A DNA stretch of 51,686 bases from CAVSEK01 sp963726975 (GCA_963726975.1 CAVSEK010000011.1:1-51686); one strand, 5' to 3'; shown: positions 14,217 to 23,090, numbered from the stretch's first letter. Notes: generated from the sequence alone by a model not told the origin. A program made the numbers and translations.

Positions 14217-15991
14217 GTGGCACGGGAGTTCCGCAAGGTCGGGGTGGTCGGGCTCGGGACGATGGGCGCCGGCATCGCCGAGGTGCTCGCCCGCTCGGGG
14301 ATCGAGGTCGTCGGGATCGAGAAGGAGCCGGCCGACGCCGAGCGCGCCCGCACGCGCATCGAGGGCTCCACGGCCCGCGCGGTGTCGCGGGGCAAGCTCG
14401 ACGAGGCCGAGGCGCAGCAGGTGCTCGACCGCATCACGACGGCGTCCGACCTGTCCGCCGTGGCCGACTGCGAGCTCGTCGTCGAGGCGGTGCCGGAGAG
14501 CCTGGAGGTCAAGCGCGAGCTCTTCGCCGAGCTCGACGCCTGCTGCCCGACGACGCGGTGCTGGCGACGAACACCTCCGCGCTGTCGGTCACCGACCTGG
14601 CCACCTCGACGTCGCGCCCGTCGCGCGTCGTGGGTCTGCACTGGTTCAACCCGGCGCCCGTGATGGACCTCGTCGAGGTCGTGCGCACCGTCGTCAGCGA
14701 CCCCGAGGTCGTGAGCGACATCGAGGCGCTGGTCGCGCGGGTCGGCAAGAACGACGTCACCGTCGGCGACCGGGCCGGCTTCATCGCCAACGCCCTGCTG
14801 TTCGGCTACCTCAACAACGCCGTGCGGATGTACGAGGCGCGCTACGCCTCCCGCGAGGACATCGACGCGGCGATGCGCTTCGGGTGCGGGCACCCGATGG
14901 GCCCGCTCGCGCTGCTCGACCTCATCGGGCTCGACAGCGCGTACGAGATCCTCGAGACCATGTACGCGCAGTCGCGCGACCACCGCCACGCCCCCGCGCC
15001 GCTGCTCAAGCAGTACGTCACCGCCGGCCTGCTGGGCCGCAAGAGCGGGCGCGGCATCTACACGTACGCCGCGCCGGGCTCGCCCGAGGTCGTCGCCGAC
15101 GGGGACACCACGCCCGCCGCGACGGCGACGGCGCGCCAGGTGCGCACCGTCGGCGTCATCGGCACCGGCACCATGGCCAGCGGCATCGTCGAGGTCTGCG
15201 CCCGCAGCGGCTACGACGTCGTCTTCCGCGCGCGCGGCGACGACAAGGTGGCCGCGGTGCGCAAGAAGGTCGAGGCGTCGCTGGACAAGGCGGTGCAGCG
15301 CGGCAAGCTCTCCGAGGACGACCGCGGCGCGGCGCTGGGCCGGATCAGCGGCACCACCGAGCTCGACGACCTGCGCGACTGCGACCTCGTCGTCGAGGCG
15401 GTCGTGGAGGACCTGGCCGTCAAGCGGGCGCTCTTCGGCGCCCTCGACGAGGTCCTCAAGCCCGGCGCCGTCCTCGCCACGACGACGTCGTCCCTGCCGG
15501 TCATCGAGTGCGCCACCGCGACGTCGCGGCCGCAGGACGTCGTCGGGATGCACTGGTTCAACCCGGCCACCGTCATGAGGCTCGTCGAGGTCGTGCCGAC
15601 CGTGACGACCGCGCCCGACGTCATCGCCACGGTGCTCGAGGTCTGCGGGCGCACGGGCAAGCACGCGGTGCTCTGCGGCGACCGCGCGGGCTTCATCGTC
15701 AACGCGCTGCTGTTCCCGTACCTCAACGACGCGGTGAAGATGCTCGAGGCGCACTACGCGACCATCGACGACATCGACCTGGCGATGACCAAGGGCTGCG
15801 GCCACCCGATGGGACCGTTCGCGCTCATGGACGTCGTGGGGCTCGACGTGACGCTGGCGATCCAGCGGACGCTGTTCACCGAGTTCCGCGAGCCGGGCGA
15901 CGTGCCGGCGCCGATGCTCGAGCACCTCGTACGGGCCGGCTACCTGGGCCGCAAGACCGGTCGCGGGTTCCGCGACGCCGCGCGGCGCTGA
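14217..15991 (+). CDS. Double-domain 3-hydroxyacyl-CoA (3-hydroxybutyryl-CoA) dehydrogenase, one frameshift
   Basis: 591 residues when one missing C near 14543 is restored. Two complete dehydrogenase units are fused. Unit 1 starts KVGVVGLGTMGAGIAEVLA (NAD-binding Rossmann), with LHWFNPAPVMDLVEVV, DRAGFIANALLFGYLNNAV and GCGHPMGPLALLDLIGLD. Unit 2 starts at about residue 305 with VGVIGTGTMASGIVEVCA, with MHWFNPATVM, DRAGFIVNALLFPYLNDAV and GCGHPMGPFALMDVVGLD. The catalytic His of each HWFNP is present, so both look active. It interconverts acetoacetyl-CoA and 3-hydroxybutyryl-CoA, linking the thiolase (20559) to Ccr through crotonyl-CoA. The GTG start follows GAGGAGG. Confidence 0.9.
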
Positions 15992-16311
15992 TGGGCGGCG
16001 GGTCGCGACGCGCGGCGGCGCGCGCCGCGGCCCGCGAGCAGCTGCGCCGCGGCGACGACGACGACCCCCGGGTCCCGGCGGGGGAGCGGGTCGAGGACGG
16101 TCACGTGGTCCGCTCCGTGGCCGGTACGGGCGGCGGCCCCTACCGCTGCCCGGGCTGCGACCAGGTGCTCGCCGGCGGCGTGCCGCACGTCGTGGCCTGG
16201 CCCGAGGGCAGACCGGACGACCGCCGGCACTGGCACACGCCCTGCTGGACCGCCCGCGGTCGCCGCGGCGTCAAGGTGCACCGCAGCAAGAACGCGCCGC
16301 ACTACGGCTGA
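15991..16311 (+). CDS. Short zinc-ribbon-like conserved protein
   Basis: 106 residues. Its ATG shares the A of the dehydrogenase stop (TGATG), so translation is coupled. The basic N-terminus (SRRAAARAAAREQLRRGDDD) is followed by YRCPGCDQVLAGGVPHVVAW and RRHWHTPCWTARGRR: a CxxC, His, and HxxxC set that can bind one zinc. This sequence type is common in actinobacteria as a small protein without assigned function. The tail RSKNAPHYG is basic and may contact nucleic acid. No catalytic motif is visible. Confidence 0.7.
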   Translation: MGGGSRRAAARAAAREQLRRGDDDDPRVPAGERVEDGHVVRSVAGTGGGPYRCPGCDQVLAGGVPHVVAWPEGRPDDRRHWHTPCWTARGRRGVKVHRSKNAPHYG

Positions 16312-16337
16312 GCGCTGCTCGCGCCGGTCCGACCCCG

Positions 16338-17660
16338 TCAGGTCTCGTCGGCGCGCGGCACGGCGACCTCGTCGACGACGAGCTGCACGGCGGCCGCGAT
16401 GGGGATCGCGAGCAGCGCGCCGACCACGCCCAGCAGCGAACCGCCGACGAGCACGGCGACGACCGTGGCGGCGGGCGACACGTCGACCGAGCGCTTCATG
16501 ATCCGCGGGTAGAGCAGGTAGTTCTCCAGCTGCTGGTAGCCCAGGTACCACGCCCCCGCGACGATCCCCGTGCGCAGGCTCACCGAGAAGGCCACGAGGG
16601 TGATGACCACCGCCCCGATGCTGGCGCCGACCAGCGGCACGAGGTCGGTGACCGCGACGAGCACCGCGAGCGCGAGGGGGTACGGGACGCCCAGCACCAG
16701 CAGCAGGACGAAGGTCGTCGAGCCGGCGATGAGGGCGATGCTCAGGGCGCCCGCGACGTAGCTGCCGACCCGCGCCATGACCTCGTCGGTGAGCAGGCCG
16801 ACCCGGGCCCGCCGGCTGCGCGGCACGAGGCGGTAGGCGTTCGCCTTGATCGTCGGCAGGTTCGACAGGAAGTACAGCGTGAGGATGAGCACGGTCAGCG
16901 TGCTGAAGAAAGCGCCCACGACGACCTTGCCGACACCCACGACGCCGCCGAAGACCGTGCCGCTGAAGCGCGCCGGGTCGTCGAGCACGGTCTCCAGGTG
17001 GTCCAGGACGCCGTAGCGCACGTCGAGCCGCGCGACCTGCTCGTTGGAGCGCAGGTCGGCGACGTAGCCCGGGACGGCGTCGACGAACTGCTGGGCCTGG
17101 TCGACGATCGGCGGCACGACCGCCAGGCCGATCAGCGCGAACAGCGCCAGCACGCCGAGCAGCACCACCGCGACCGACCCGCCGCGGCGCAGCCGGCGCC
17201 GCTCGAGCCACTGCACCGCCGGGTCCAGCCCGATGGCCAGGAAGCCCGCGACGAGGATGAGCACGAGCACGCTGCGGACGGCGACGAGCGCCTGCACGAG
17301 GCCGTACGCCAGGGCCACGCCGATGGCCGCCGTGAAGCCGATGCGCAGCGGCGAGCGGCGGCTGATCGGGCGCCCGATCCGGCCGAAGGGGTTGTCCTCG
17401 TCGGCCTGGGCCTCGAGCCGGCGCACCGCGGTGTCGAGCAGCGGGTCGTCGGGCGCGACGGCGGACGCCGCCTCGACGGCGGCCGCCCCTGCCGCCCGGG
17501 CGCCGTCCCGGGCGTCGTCGGACCGGTCGGCCGAGCGTGCGGCGTCCTGCGCGGCGTCCTGCGCTTCGGAGGCGGCGTCCTGCGCCTGCTCGAGGGCGTC
17601 GCCGGCCGCCCCGCTGCCCGAGTCGCTGCCCGAGCTGCCCGAGGGTCCCGGGTCGGCCAC
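16338..17660 (-). CDS. AI-2E family transporter-like membrane protein
   Basis: 440 residues. The first 95 or so are a low-complexity, Ala/Asp/Ser-rich cytoplasmic tail (DALEQAQDAASEAQDAAQDA), then eight or so hydrophobic helices of the AI-2E permease fold: VLVLILVAGFLAIGLDPAV, VVLLGVLALFALIGLAVVP, then LTLYFLSNLP, DLVPLVGASIGAVVITLVA and VVAVLVGGSLLGVVGALLA. The family includes TqsA and sodium/proton antiporters, so the substrate is unknown. It starts two bases after the DivIVA-like gene stops, forming an operon. The acidic heptad-like N-terminus could interact with that coiled-coil protein (inference). Confidence 0.88.
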   Translation of the reverse strand: MADPGPSGSSGSDSGSGAAGDALEQAQDAASEAQDAAQDAARSADRSDDARDGARAAGAAAVEAASAVAPDDPLLDTAVRRLEAQADEDNPFGRIGRPISRRSPLRIGFTAAIGVALAYGLVQALVAVRSVLVLILVAGFLAIGLDPAVQWLERRRLRRGGSVAVVLLGVLALFALIGLAVVPPIVDQAQQFVDAVPGYVADLRSNEQVARLDVRYGVLDHLETVLDDPARFSGTVFGGVVGVGKVVVGAFFSTLTVLILTLYFLSNLPTIKANAYRLVPRSRRARVGLLTDEVMARVGSYVAGALSIALIAGSTTFVLLLVLGVPYPLALAVLVAVTDLVPLVGASIGAVVITLVAFSVSLRTGIVAGAWYLGYQQLENYLLYPRIMKRSVDVSPAATVVAVLVGGSLLGVVGALLAIPIAAAVQLVVDEVAVPRADET

Positions 17661-17662
17661 GG

Positions 17663-18496
17663 TCAGGTGCGCTCGCCCAGCGGGCCGGACGGGCCCGCGA
17701 GCGGCGCGGTGGCCGCCGCGATGGCCTCGCGCAGGGTCTGCAGCTGCTGGGCGATGGCGTCGCGCTGACGCCCCAGCTCGCGCACGTCGCGCTGGGCGGA
17801 CTCGGTGGTGCGGGAGGCCTGCTCGCGGGCGTCCTCGTGCAGCCGGCGGACGTCCTCGTCGGCCTGGGTGCGGGCGTGCTCGGCGGAGCGGTGCGCCTCG
17901 TCGAGCAGCGCGTCGGCCTCCTCCTGCGCGCGTCGGCGCAGCGTGTCGGCCTCGTCCTGCGCGCGGCGCCGCAGCTCCGCCGCCTCCTGGGCCGCGCCGT
18001 CGCGCACCACCTCGGCGTCGCGCTGGGCCTCCAGGCGCACCCGGTCGGCCTCGGCGGCGGCGCCCTCGGTCTGGCGCTCGCGCTCCTCGAGCTGGGCGGT
18101 GCGCTCGGCGTGCTCGCGCTGCGCGGCGGAGCGGGCCTCGGACAGCAGGCGGTCGGCGTCGTCGGCGGCCGAGCCGCGCATCGCGGCGGCCTCCTCCTCG
18201 GCGAGCCGGAGCATCGCCGCGAGCCGCTCGCCCACCAGGCTGGCCGGCTCCGGCCGGCCCTCCGCGCGCTGCTCGGCCTGCTCGAGCCGGGTCGTCAGGC
18301 CGGCGAGCTGCTGCTCGAGGGCGCCGATCCGCTCGCCGTCCTCGGCGTGCCGCCGGTCGGCCTCGGACAGGGCGTGCTCCACCCGGTCCAGGTAGTCGTC
18401 GACCTGGTGGGTGTCGTAGCCGCGGAGCACCTTGTCGAACCCGGTGGCCTCGGCCTCGGACTGCAGCGGGACCAGGTCGGGCTCGTTCGTCGGCAT
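17663..18496 (-). CDS. DivIVA/Wag31-like coiled-coil protein
   Basis: 277 residues from the ATG at 18496, chosen because AGGA lies eight bases upstream; a GTG two codons earlier is possible. The N-terminal GFDKVLRGYDTHQVDDYLDR is the DivIVA membrane-curvature-binding motif. The rest is a long coiled coil rich in Glu/Arg/Ala (about residues 60-250), with runs such as RRRAQDEADTLRRRAQEEAD. Proteins of this class gather at poles or division sites and scaffold cell-wall growth in actinobacteria. It is not near the dcw cluster, so it is more likely a paralogue than Wag31 itself. It is followed directly by the AI-2E transporter. Confidence 0.85.
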   Translation of the reverse strand: MPTNEPDLVPLQSEAEATGFDKVLRGYDTHQVDDYLDRVEHALSEADRRHAEDGERIGALEQQLAGLTTRLEQAEQRAEGRPEPASLVGERLAAMLRLAEEEAAAMRGSAADDADRLLSEARSAAQREHAERTAQLEERERQTEGAAAEADRVRLEAQRDAEVVRDGAAQEAAELRRRAQDEADTLRRRAQEEADALLDEAHRSAEHARTQADEDVRRLHEDAREQASRTTESAQRDVRELGRQRDAIAQQLQTLREAIAAATAPLAGPSGPLGERT

Positions 18497-18548
18497 GGCC
18501 ACTGTCCTACCACCGCGGGCGCCCCGGCAGGTGGAGGCGCGAGCGGGT

Positions 18549-19886
18549 TCAGACGTCGCGGAACCGGTTGATGGCGTCGAGGTGCGTGGCGCGGAAGTCC
18601 TGCGCCTCCGGCTCCACGCCCAGCCCCTCCTCGGGGGCCAGGCACAGGACGCCGACCTTGCCCTGGTGCAGGTTCTTGTGGACGTCGTACGCCGCCTGCC
18701 CGGTGTCCTCGAGCCGGTAGGTCTTGCTCAGCGTCGGGTGGATCTTGCCCTTCGCGATGAGCCGGTTGGCCTCCCAGCTCTCCCGGTAGTTGGCGAAGTG
18801 CGAGCTCACGATCCGCTTGAGGTTCATCCACAGGTAGCGGTTGTCGTACTGGTGCAGGTAGCCGCTGGTCGACGCGCAGGTCGTGATGACGCCGCCCTTG
18901 CGCGTGACGTAGACGGACGCGCCGAAGGTCTCGCGGCCGGGGTGCTCGAAGACGATGTCGATGTCCTCGCCGCCGGTGAGCTCGCGGATGCGCTTGCCGA
19001 AGCGCTGCCACTCCTTGGGGTCCTGGTCGTGCTCGTCCTTCCAGAACCGGTAGTCCTCGGCGGTCCGGTCGATGATGAGCTCGGCGCCCATGCGCCGGCA
19101 GATCTCGGCCTTCTCGGGGCTGCTGACGACGCAGACCGGGGTGCCGCCGCCGTTGAGGACGTACTGCGTGGCGTAGGAGCCCAGCCCGCCGGAGGCGCCC
19201 CAGACGAGCACGTTGTCGCCCTGCTTCATCTGACCGGCGTTCTTGCTCACGAGCTGGCGGTAGGCGGTGCTGTTGACCAGCCCCGGGACGGCGGCCTCCT
19301 CCCAGGTGAGGTGCGCCGGCTTGGGCATGAGCTGGTTGGTCTTGACCAGGGCCAGCTCGGCGAGGCCGCCGTAGTTGGTCTCGAAGCCCCAGATCCGCTG
19401 CTGCGGGTCCATCATCGAGTCGTCGTGGCCCTGCGGGTCCTCCAGCTCGACCGACAGGCAGTGCGCCACGACCTTGTCGCCCGCCTTCCACTTCGTGACG
19501 CCGGTGCCGACGGCGAGCACGACGCCCGACAGGTCGGAGCCGACGACGTGGAACGGCTGGTCGTGGCGCTTGGTGAGCTCGGAGAGCCGGCCGTACCGCT
19601 CGAGGAAGCCGAAGGTCGACACCGGCTCGAAGATCGACGTCCAGACGGTGTTGAAGTTCACCGAGCTGGCCATGACGGCGACGATCGCCTCGCCGGGACC
19701 GAGCTCGGGGGTCGCGACCTCGTCGAGGTGCAGGCTCGCGCGCGGGTCCTTGTCGCGGGTGGCCACCCCCTCGAACATGCCGGCCTCGTCCTTGTGGACC
19801 GTCACGCCGCGGTAGGACGCCGGCACGCGCAGCCCGGCGACCGCGGCGGGGTCTCCGGTGAGGACGGCGTCGAGGATCTCCTGCAC
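18549..19886 (-). CDS. ccr: Crotonyl-CoA carboxylase/reductase
   Basis: 445 intact residues. Ccr reductively carboxylates crotonyl-CoA with NADPH and CO2 to (2S)-ethylmalonyl-CoA, the key step of the ethylmalonyl-CoA pathway and a source of polyketide extender units. Visible features are SSVNFNTVWTSIFEP (CO2-pocket Asn), WGFETNYGGLAEL (Phe-Glu of the CO2 pocket), NADPH-binding LVWGASGGLGSYATQYVL, IVFEHPGRETFGASV and SSHFANYRESWEANRL (CO2-pocket His). The GTG start follows GGGAG. It is preceded by a hairpin that separates it from the epimerase gene, so it probably has its own promoter. Product use by the mutase at 8896-10989 is likely. Confidence 0.96.
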   Translation of the reverse strand: MQEILDAVLTGDPAAVAGLRVPASYRGVTVHKDEAGMFEGVATRDKDPRASLHLDEVATPELGPGEAIVAVMASSVNFNTVWTSIFEPVSTFGFLERYGRLSELTKRHDQPFHVVGSDLSGVVLAVGTGVTKWKAGDKVVAHCLSVELEDPQGHDDSMMDPQQRIWGFETNYGGLAELALVKTNQLMPKPAHLTWEEAAVPGLVNSTAYRQLVSKNAGQMKQGDNVLVWGASGGLGSYATQYVLNGGGTPVCVVSSPEKAEICRRMGAELIIDRTAEDYRFWKDEHDQDPKEWQRFGKRIRELTGGEDIDIVFEHPGRETFGASVYVTRKGGVITTCASTSGYLHQYDNRYLWMNLKRIVSSHFANYRESWEANRLIAKGKIHPTLSKTYRLEDTGQAAYDVHKNLHQGKVGVLCLAPEEGLGVEPEAQDFRATHLDAINRFRDV

Positions 19887-19967
19887 GGTGGGGCTCCCGG
19901 GAGTGTCGTGGCGCGGCGGACCGGCGCGGGCGTACGGGCGTGTGGCGGCGGACTCTACTGGTCGGTA

Positions 19968-19988
19968 ACCGGGGGGCGGTGCCCCGGT
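19968..19988 (-). terminator. Hairpin downstream of the epimerase gene
   Basis: ACCGGGG, seven-base loop, CCCCGGT: a seven-pair GC-rich stem five bases beyond the epimerase stop on the minus strand and before ccr. Likely separates the two transcripts. Confidence 0.5.
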
Positions 19989-19992
19989 CGGC

Positions 19993-20424
19993 TCAGTGCC
20001 CGCCCAGGCCGTCCGGGCCGGGCTCCACGAGCTCGACGAGCACGCCCCCCGAGCTCTTGGGGTGGATGAAGTTCACCTTCGAGCCGGCGGTCCCGTTCTT
20101 CGGGGCGTCGTAGAGCAGGCGCATGCCCTGGGCGCGCAGGTGCTCGCCGACGGCCTCGACGTCGTCGACGCGGTAGGCCATCTGCTGGATGCCGGGGCCG
20201 TTCTTGTCGAGGAACTTCCCGATCGTGGTGTCCGGCGACAGCGGCTGCAGCAGCTGGACGTAGGAGCCGGAGTCGCCGACCTCGAGCATGGCCTCGCGCA
20301 CGCCCTGCTCCTCGTTGACCTCGGTGTGCACGCAGCGCATGCCGAAGGCCGACTCGTAGAGCGCGATGGCGGCGTCGAGGTCGGCGACGGCGATGCCCAC
20401 GTGGTCGATGCGGGTGACCTTCAC
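19993..20424 (-). CDS. mce: Methylmalonyl-CoA/ethylmalonyl-CoA epimerase
   Basis: 143 residues from the GTG at 20424, which has AGGAG six bases upstream. It is a glyoxalase-fold (VOC) metalloenzyme that interconverts (2R)- and (2S)-methylmalonyl-CoA and also acts on ethylmalonyl-CoA in pathways containing Ccr. RIDHVGIAVADLDAAI supplies the first metal His, HTEVNEEQGVREAMLEVG the family core, QQMAYRVDDVEAV the second half and GGVLVELVEPG the last metal Glu. NFIHPKSSGG is typical. It is divergent from the thiolase gene and lies upstream of ccr on the same strand. Confidence 0.94.
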   Translation of the reverse strand: MKVTRIDHVGIAVADLDAAIALYESAFGMRCVHTEVNEEQGVREAMLEVGDSGSYVQLLQPLSPDTTIGKFLDKNGPGIQQMAYRVDDVEAVGEHLRAQGMRLLYDAPKNGTAGSKVNFIHPKSSGGVLVELVEPGPDGLGGH

Positions 20425-20493
20425 GACAGCTCCTGGTGCAGGGGGTGGACCCGGGGTGGGGCCGGGACTCGTATCGTGGCAGCCCCCGGTCCC

Positions 20494-20541
20494 CGCCCGC
20501 CCGACCGCCCGCCCGACCGCCTGCCCGACCGCCCGCCCCAC
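20494..20541. repeat. Four tandem 12-bp repeats in the epimerase/thiolase divergent region
   Basis: Units CGCCCGCCCGAC at 20494-20505 and 20506-20517 are identical, the third (20518-20529) has one change and the fourth (20530-20541) two. They end 18 bases before the thiolase ATG and so lie in its leader or promoter. Confidence 0.85.
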
Positions 20542-20558
20542 CGCCCTGGAGGAACCCG

Positions 20559-21761
20559 ATGGCCCGCTCCGACAACCCGTCCGTCATCGTCGCGGGCGCC
20601 CGCACGCCGATCGGGAAGCTGTCCGGCGCGCTCAAGGGCTTCACCGCCATGGACCTCGGCGGCTTCGCCATCTCCGCGGCCCTCGAGCGGGCCGGCGTGA
20701 CCGGCGACCAGGTCGACAAGGTGATCATGGGCCACGTCATCCAGGCCGGGCAGGGCCAGATCACCGCCCGCCAGGCGGCCGTGAAGGCCGGCATCCCGAT
20801 GACCGTGCCCGCGCTCACCGTCAACAGCGTCTGCCTGTCGGGCCTGGAGGCGATCGCCCTGGCCGACCAGGCGGTCCGCTGCGGCGATGCCGAGGTCGTC
20901 GTCGCCGGGGGCATGGAGTCGATGACCAACGCCCCGCACGTGCTGCCGGGCAGCCGGGCGGGCTTCCGCTACGGCAGCGCGACGCTGCTGGACGCCATGG
21001 CGCACGACGCGCTCTTCTGCTCCTTCGACCAGGTCGCGATGGGCGAGAGCACCGAGTCGTACGGCCGCGCGCTCGGCATCAGCCGCGAGGAGCAGGACGA
21101 GTTCTCCGCGCGCAGCCACGAGCGCGCCGCGGCGGCCATGAAGGAGGGCCGCTTCGACGCCGAGATCGTCCCGGTCGAGATCCCGCAGCGCAAGGGCGAG
21201 CCCCTGGTCGTCACCGAGGACGAGGGCGTGCGGCCCGGCACCACGGCCGAGTCGCTGGCCAAGCTCCGGCCGGCCTTCGCCGCCGACGGCACGATCAGCG
21301 CCGGCTCGGCCTCGCAGATCTCCGACGGCGCGTGCGCGGTCGTCGTCATGAGCCGCAGCAGGGCCGAGGAGCTCGGCCTGGAGGTGCTCGCCGAGATCGG
21401 GGCCAGCGGCAACGTCGCCGGGCCCGACGCGAGCCTGCAGAGCCAGCCGGCGCACGCCATCACGGTCGCGCTGGCCAAGGAGGGCCTGACCACGGCCGAC
21501 CTCGACCTGGTCGAGCTCAACGAGGCCTTCGCCCAGGTGGGCATCCAGTCGGCCCGGGAGCTGGACCTGCCGCTGGACAAGGTCAACGTCGACGGCGGGG
21601 CCATCTCGCTGGGGCACCCGGTGGGCATGTCCGGCGCCCGCATCGCGCTGCACCTGGCGCTCGAGCTCAAGCGCCGCGGCGGCGGCACGGGCGCGGCCGC
21701 GCTGTGCGGCGGCGGCGGCCAGGGGTTCGCGCTCGTGCTGAAGGTCCCGACCTCCTCGTGA
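20559..21761 (+). CDS. Acetyl-CoA C-acetyltransferase (thiolase)
   Basis: 400 residues, ATG preceded by GGAGGAACCCG. It condenses two acetyl-CoA to acetoacetyl-CoA, or performs the reverse thiolysis. All catalytic residues are present: Cys92 in NSVCLSGLEAI, His353 in SLGHPVGMSG and Cys383 in LCGGGGQG, plus NEAFAQVGIQ for the Asn-Glu-Ala-Phe loop. Upstream frame extension is only the 12-bp repeat and is not used. The meaB gene overlaps the stop by four bases, so thiolase and MeaB are co-translated. In context it is the entry enzyme of the acetyl-CoA to ethylmalonyl-CoA route. Confidence 0.95.
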   Translation: MARSDNPSVIVAGARTPIGKLSGALKGFTAMDLGGFAISAALERAGVTGDQVDKVIMGHVIQAGQGQITARQAAVKAGIPMTVPALTVNSVCLSGLEAIALADQAVRCGDAEVVVAGGMESMTNAPHVLPGSRAGFRYGSATLLDAMAHDALFCSFDQVAMGESTESYGRALGISREEQDEFSARSHERAAAAMKEGRFDAEIVPVEIPQRKGEPLVVTEDEGVRPGTTAESLAKLRPAFAADGTISAGSASQISDGACAVVVMSRSRAEELGLEVLAEIGASGNVAGPDASLQSQPAHAITVALAKEGLTTADLDLVELNEAFAQVGIQSARELDLPLDKVNVDGGAISLGHPVGMSGARIALHLALELKRRGGGTGAAALCGGGGQGFALVLKVPTSS

Positions 21762-22735
21762 CGACGGCGCGCTCCCGGCGCGCCCACGACGTCCCGGCCC
21801 TGGTCGAGCAGGCGCGCGGCGGTTCCTCCCGGGCCGTCGCCCGCCTGATCAGCCTCGTCGAGGACGCGTCCCCGGCGCTGCGCGAGGTCATGGCCCTGCT
21901 GGCCCCGCACGCCGGCTCGGCGCGGGTGGTCGGTCTGACCGGGTCGCCGGGGGTGGGCAAGTCGACCTCCACGAGCGCGCTCGTGGCCGCCTACCGGCGG
22001 CGCGGCATGCGGGTCGGGGTGCTCGCGGTCGACCCCAGCTCGCCCTTCTCCGGCGGAGCGCTGCTCGGCGACCGGGTGCGCATGCAGGACCACGCCACCG
22101 ACGACGGCGTCTTCATCCGCTCGATGGCCAGCCGCGGGCACCTCGGCGGCCTGTCGTGGGCCACGCCGCAGGCGCTGCGGGTGCTGTCGGCCGCCGGGTG
22201 CGACGTGGTGCTGCTCGAGACGGTCGGCGTCGGGCAGGCCGAGGTCGAGGTGGCGCGCCTCGCCGACACGACGCTGGTGCTGCTCGCGCCCGGCATGGGC
22301 GACGGGATCCAGGCCGCCAAGGCGGGCATCCTCGAGGTCGCCGACGTCTTCGTGGTCAACAAGGCCGACCGCGACGGCGCCGACACCGTCGTGCGCGACC
22401 TGCGGCACATGCTGAGCCTGGGCGACCGGCGCACCGACGAGGGCTGGCGGGTGCCGGTCGTGAAGACGGTCGCCTCGCGGGGCGAGGGCGTGGACGACGT
22501 CGTGGACGAGGTCGAGCGGCACGGGGCGTGGCTCGCCGACACCGGGCGCCTGGAGCAGCGGCGCCGCGACCGCGCCGCCGACGAGGTCGAGGCCATCGCG
22601 CTCACCGTGCTGCGCTCCCGCATGGGCGACCTGCGGGGTGGAGGCTCGCTCGAGCGGCTGGCCGCCGACGTCGTCGCGGGCACGACCGATCCGTACACCG
22701 CGGCCGACGACCTGGTGAGCGGCCTCACGTCCTGA
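21758..22735 (+). CDS. meaB: MeaB-type GTPase chaperone of B12-dependent mutases
   Basis: 325 residues from a GTG overlapping the thiolase stop (GTGA). MeaB/ArgK G3E GTPases gate cofactor loading of and protect adenosylcobalamin mutases. Motifs: Walker A GLTGSPGVGKST (residues 59-70), VDPSSPFSGGALLGDRVRM, the ETVGVGQAEVEVARLAD switch, and NKADRDG for guanine binding. The C-terminal helical arm used for dimerisation (RRRDRAADEVEAIAL to the end) is complete. Its client is probably the mutase at 8896-10989. Spacing and overlap show it is in the thiolase operon. Confidence 0.95.
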   Translation: MTTARSRRAHDVPALVEQARGGSSRAVARLISLVEDASPALREVMALLAPHAGSARVVGLTGSPGVGKSTSTSALVAAYRRRGMRVGVLAVDPSSPFSGGALLGDRVRMQDHATDDGVFIRSMASRGHLGGLSWATPQALRVLSAAGCDVVLLETVGVGQAEVEVARLADTTLVLLAPGMGDGIQAAKAGILEVADVFVVNKADRDGADTVVRDLRHMLSLGDRRTDEGWRVPVVKTVASRGEGVDDVVDEVERHGAWLADTGRLEQRRRDRAADEVEAIALTVLRSRMGDLRGGGSLERLAADVVAGTTDPYTAADDLVSGLTS

Positions 22736-22775
22736 GGGGCGGGCGCCGGGGCGTGCTGTCCGGCAGGCTCAGACC

Positions 22776-23090
22776 ATGACGCGTGAGACCGCCCCTGCGA
22801 CCGGTCGCGAGCCGGGCGCCCTGCGCGCCCTGCGCGTGGTCGCCGTGCTGGAGGGGCTGTCGTTCCTCGTGCTGCTCGTCGGCTCGGTGCTCAAGCGCAC
22901 CACGGGACCGGACCTCGTGCCCGTCCTCGGGCCGCTGCACGGCGTGCTCTTCCTGGCCCTGGTCGTGCTCGCCCTGGAGCAGCGCGACCGGCTCGGCTGG
23001 GGCGTGGCCTTCACCGGCGTCATGCTCACGCTCGGCTCGCCGGGCGCGCACTTCGCGCTGCGGGCCACGGGCCCGCGGCCGCAGAGCTGA
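22776..23090 (+). CDS. DUF3817 membrane protein
   Basis: 104 residues with three hydrophobic helices. The DUF3817 pattern is visible: LRALRVVAVLEGLSFLVLLV, a charged loop with LKRTTGPDLVPVLGPLHGVL (the conserved Gly-x-x-His-Gly), and a last helix GVAFTGVMLTLGSPGAHFA. The family is widespread in actinobacteria and has no assigned function. It is convergent with the metalloprotease gene, with a strong shared terminator between them. Confidence 0.85.
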   Translation: MTRETAPATGREPGALRALRVVAVLEGLSFLVLLVGSVLKRTTGPDLVPVLGPLHGVLFLALVVLALEQRDRLGWGVAFTGVMLTLGSPGAHFALRATGPRPQS

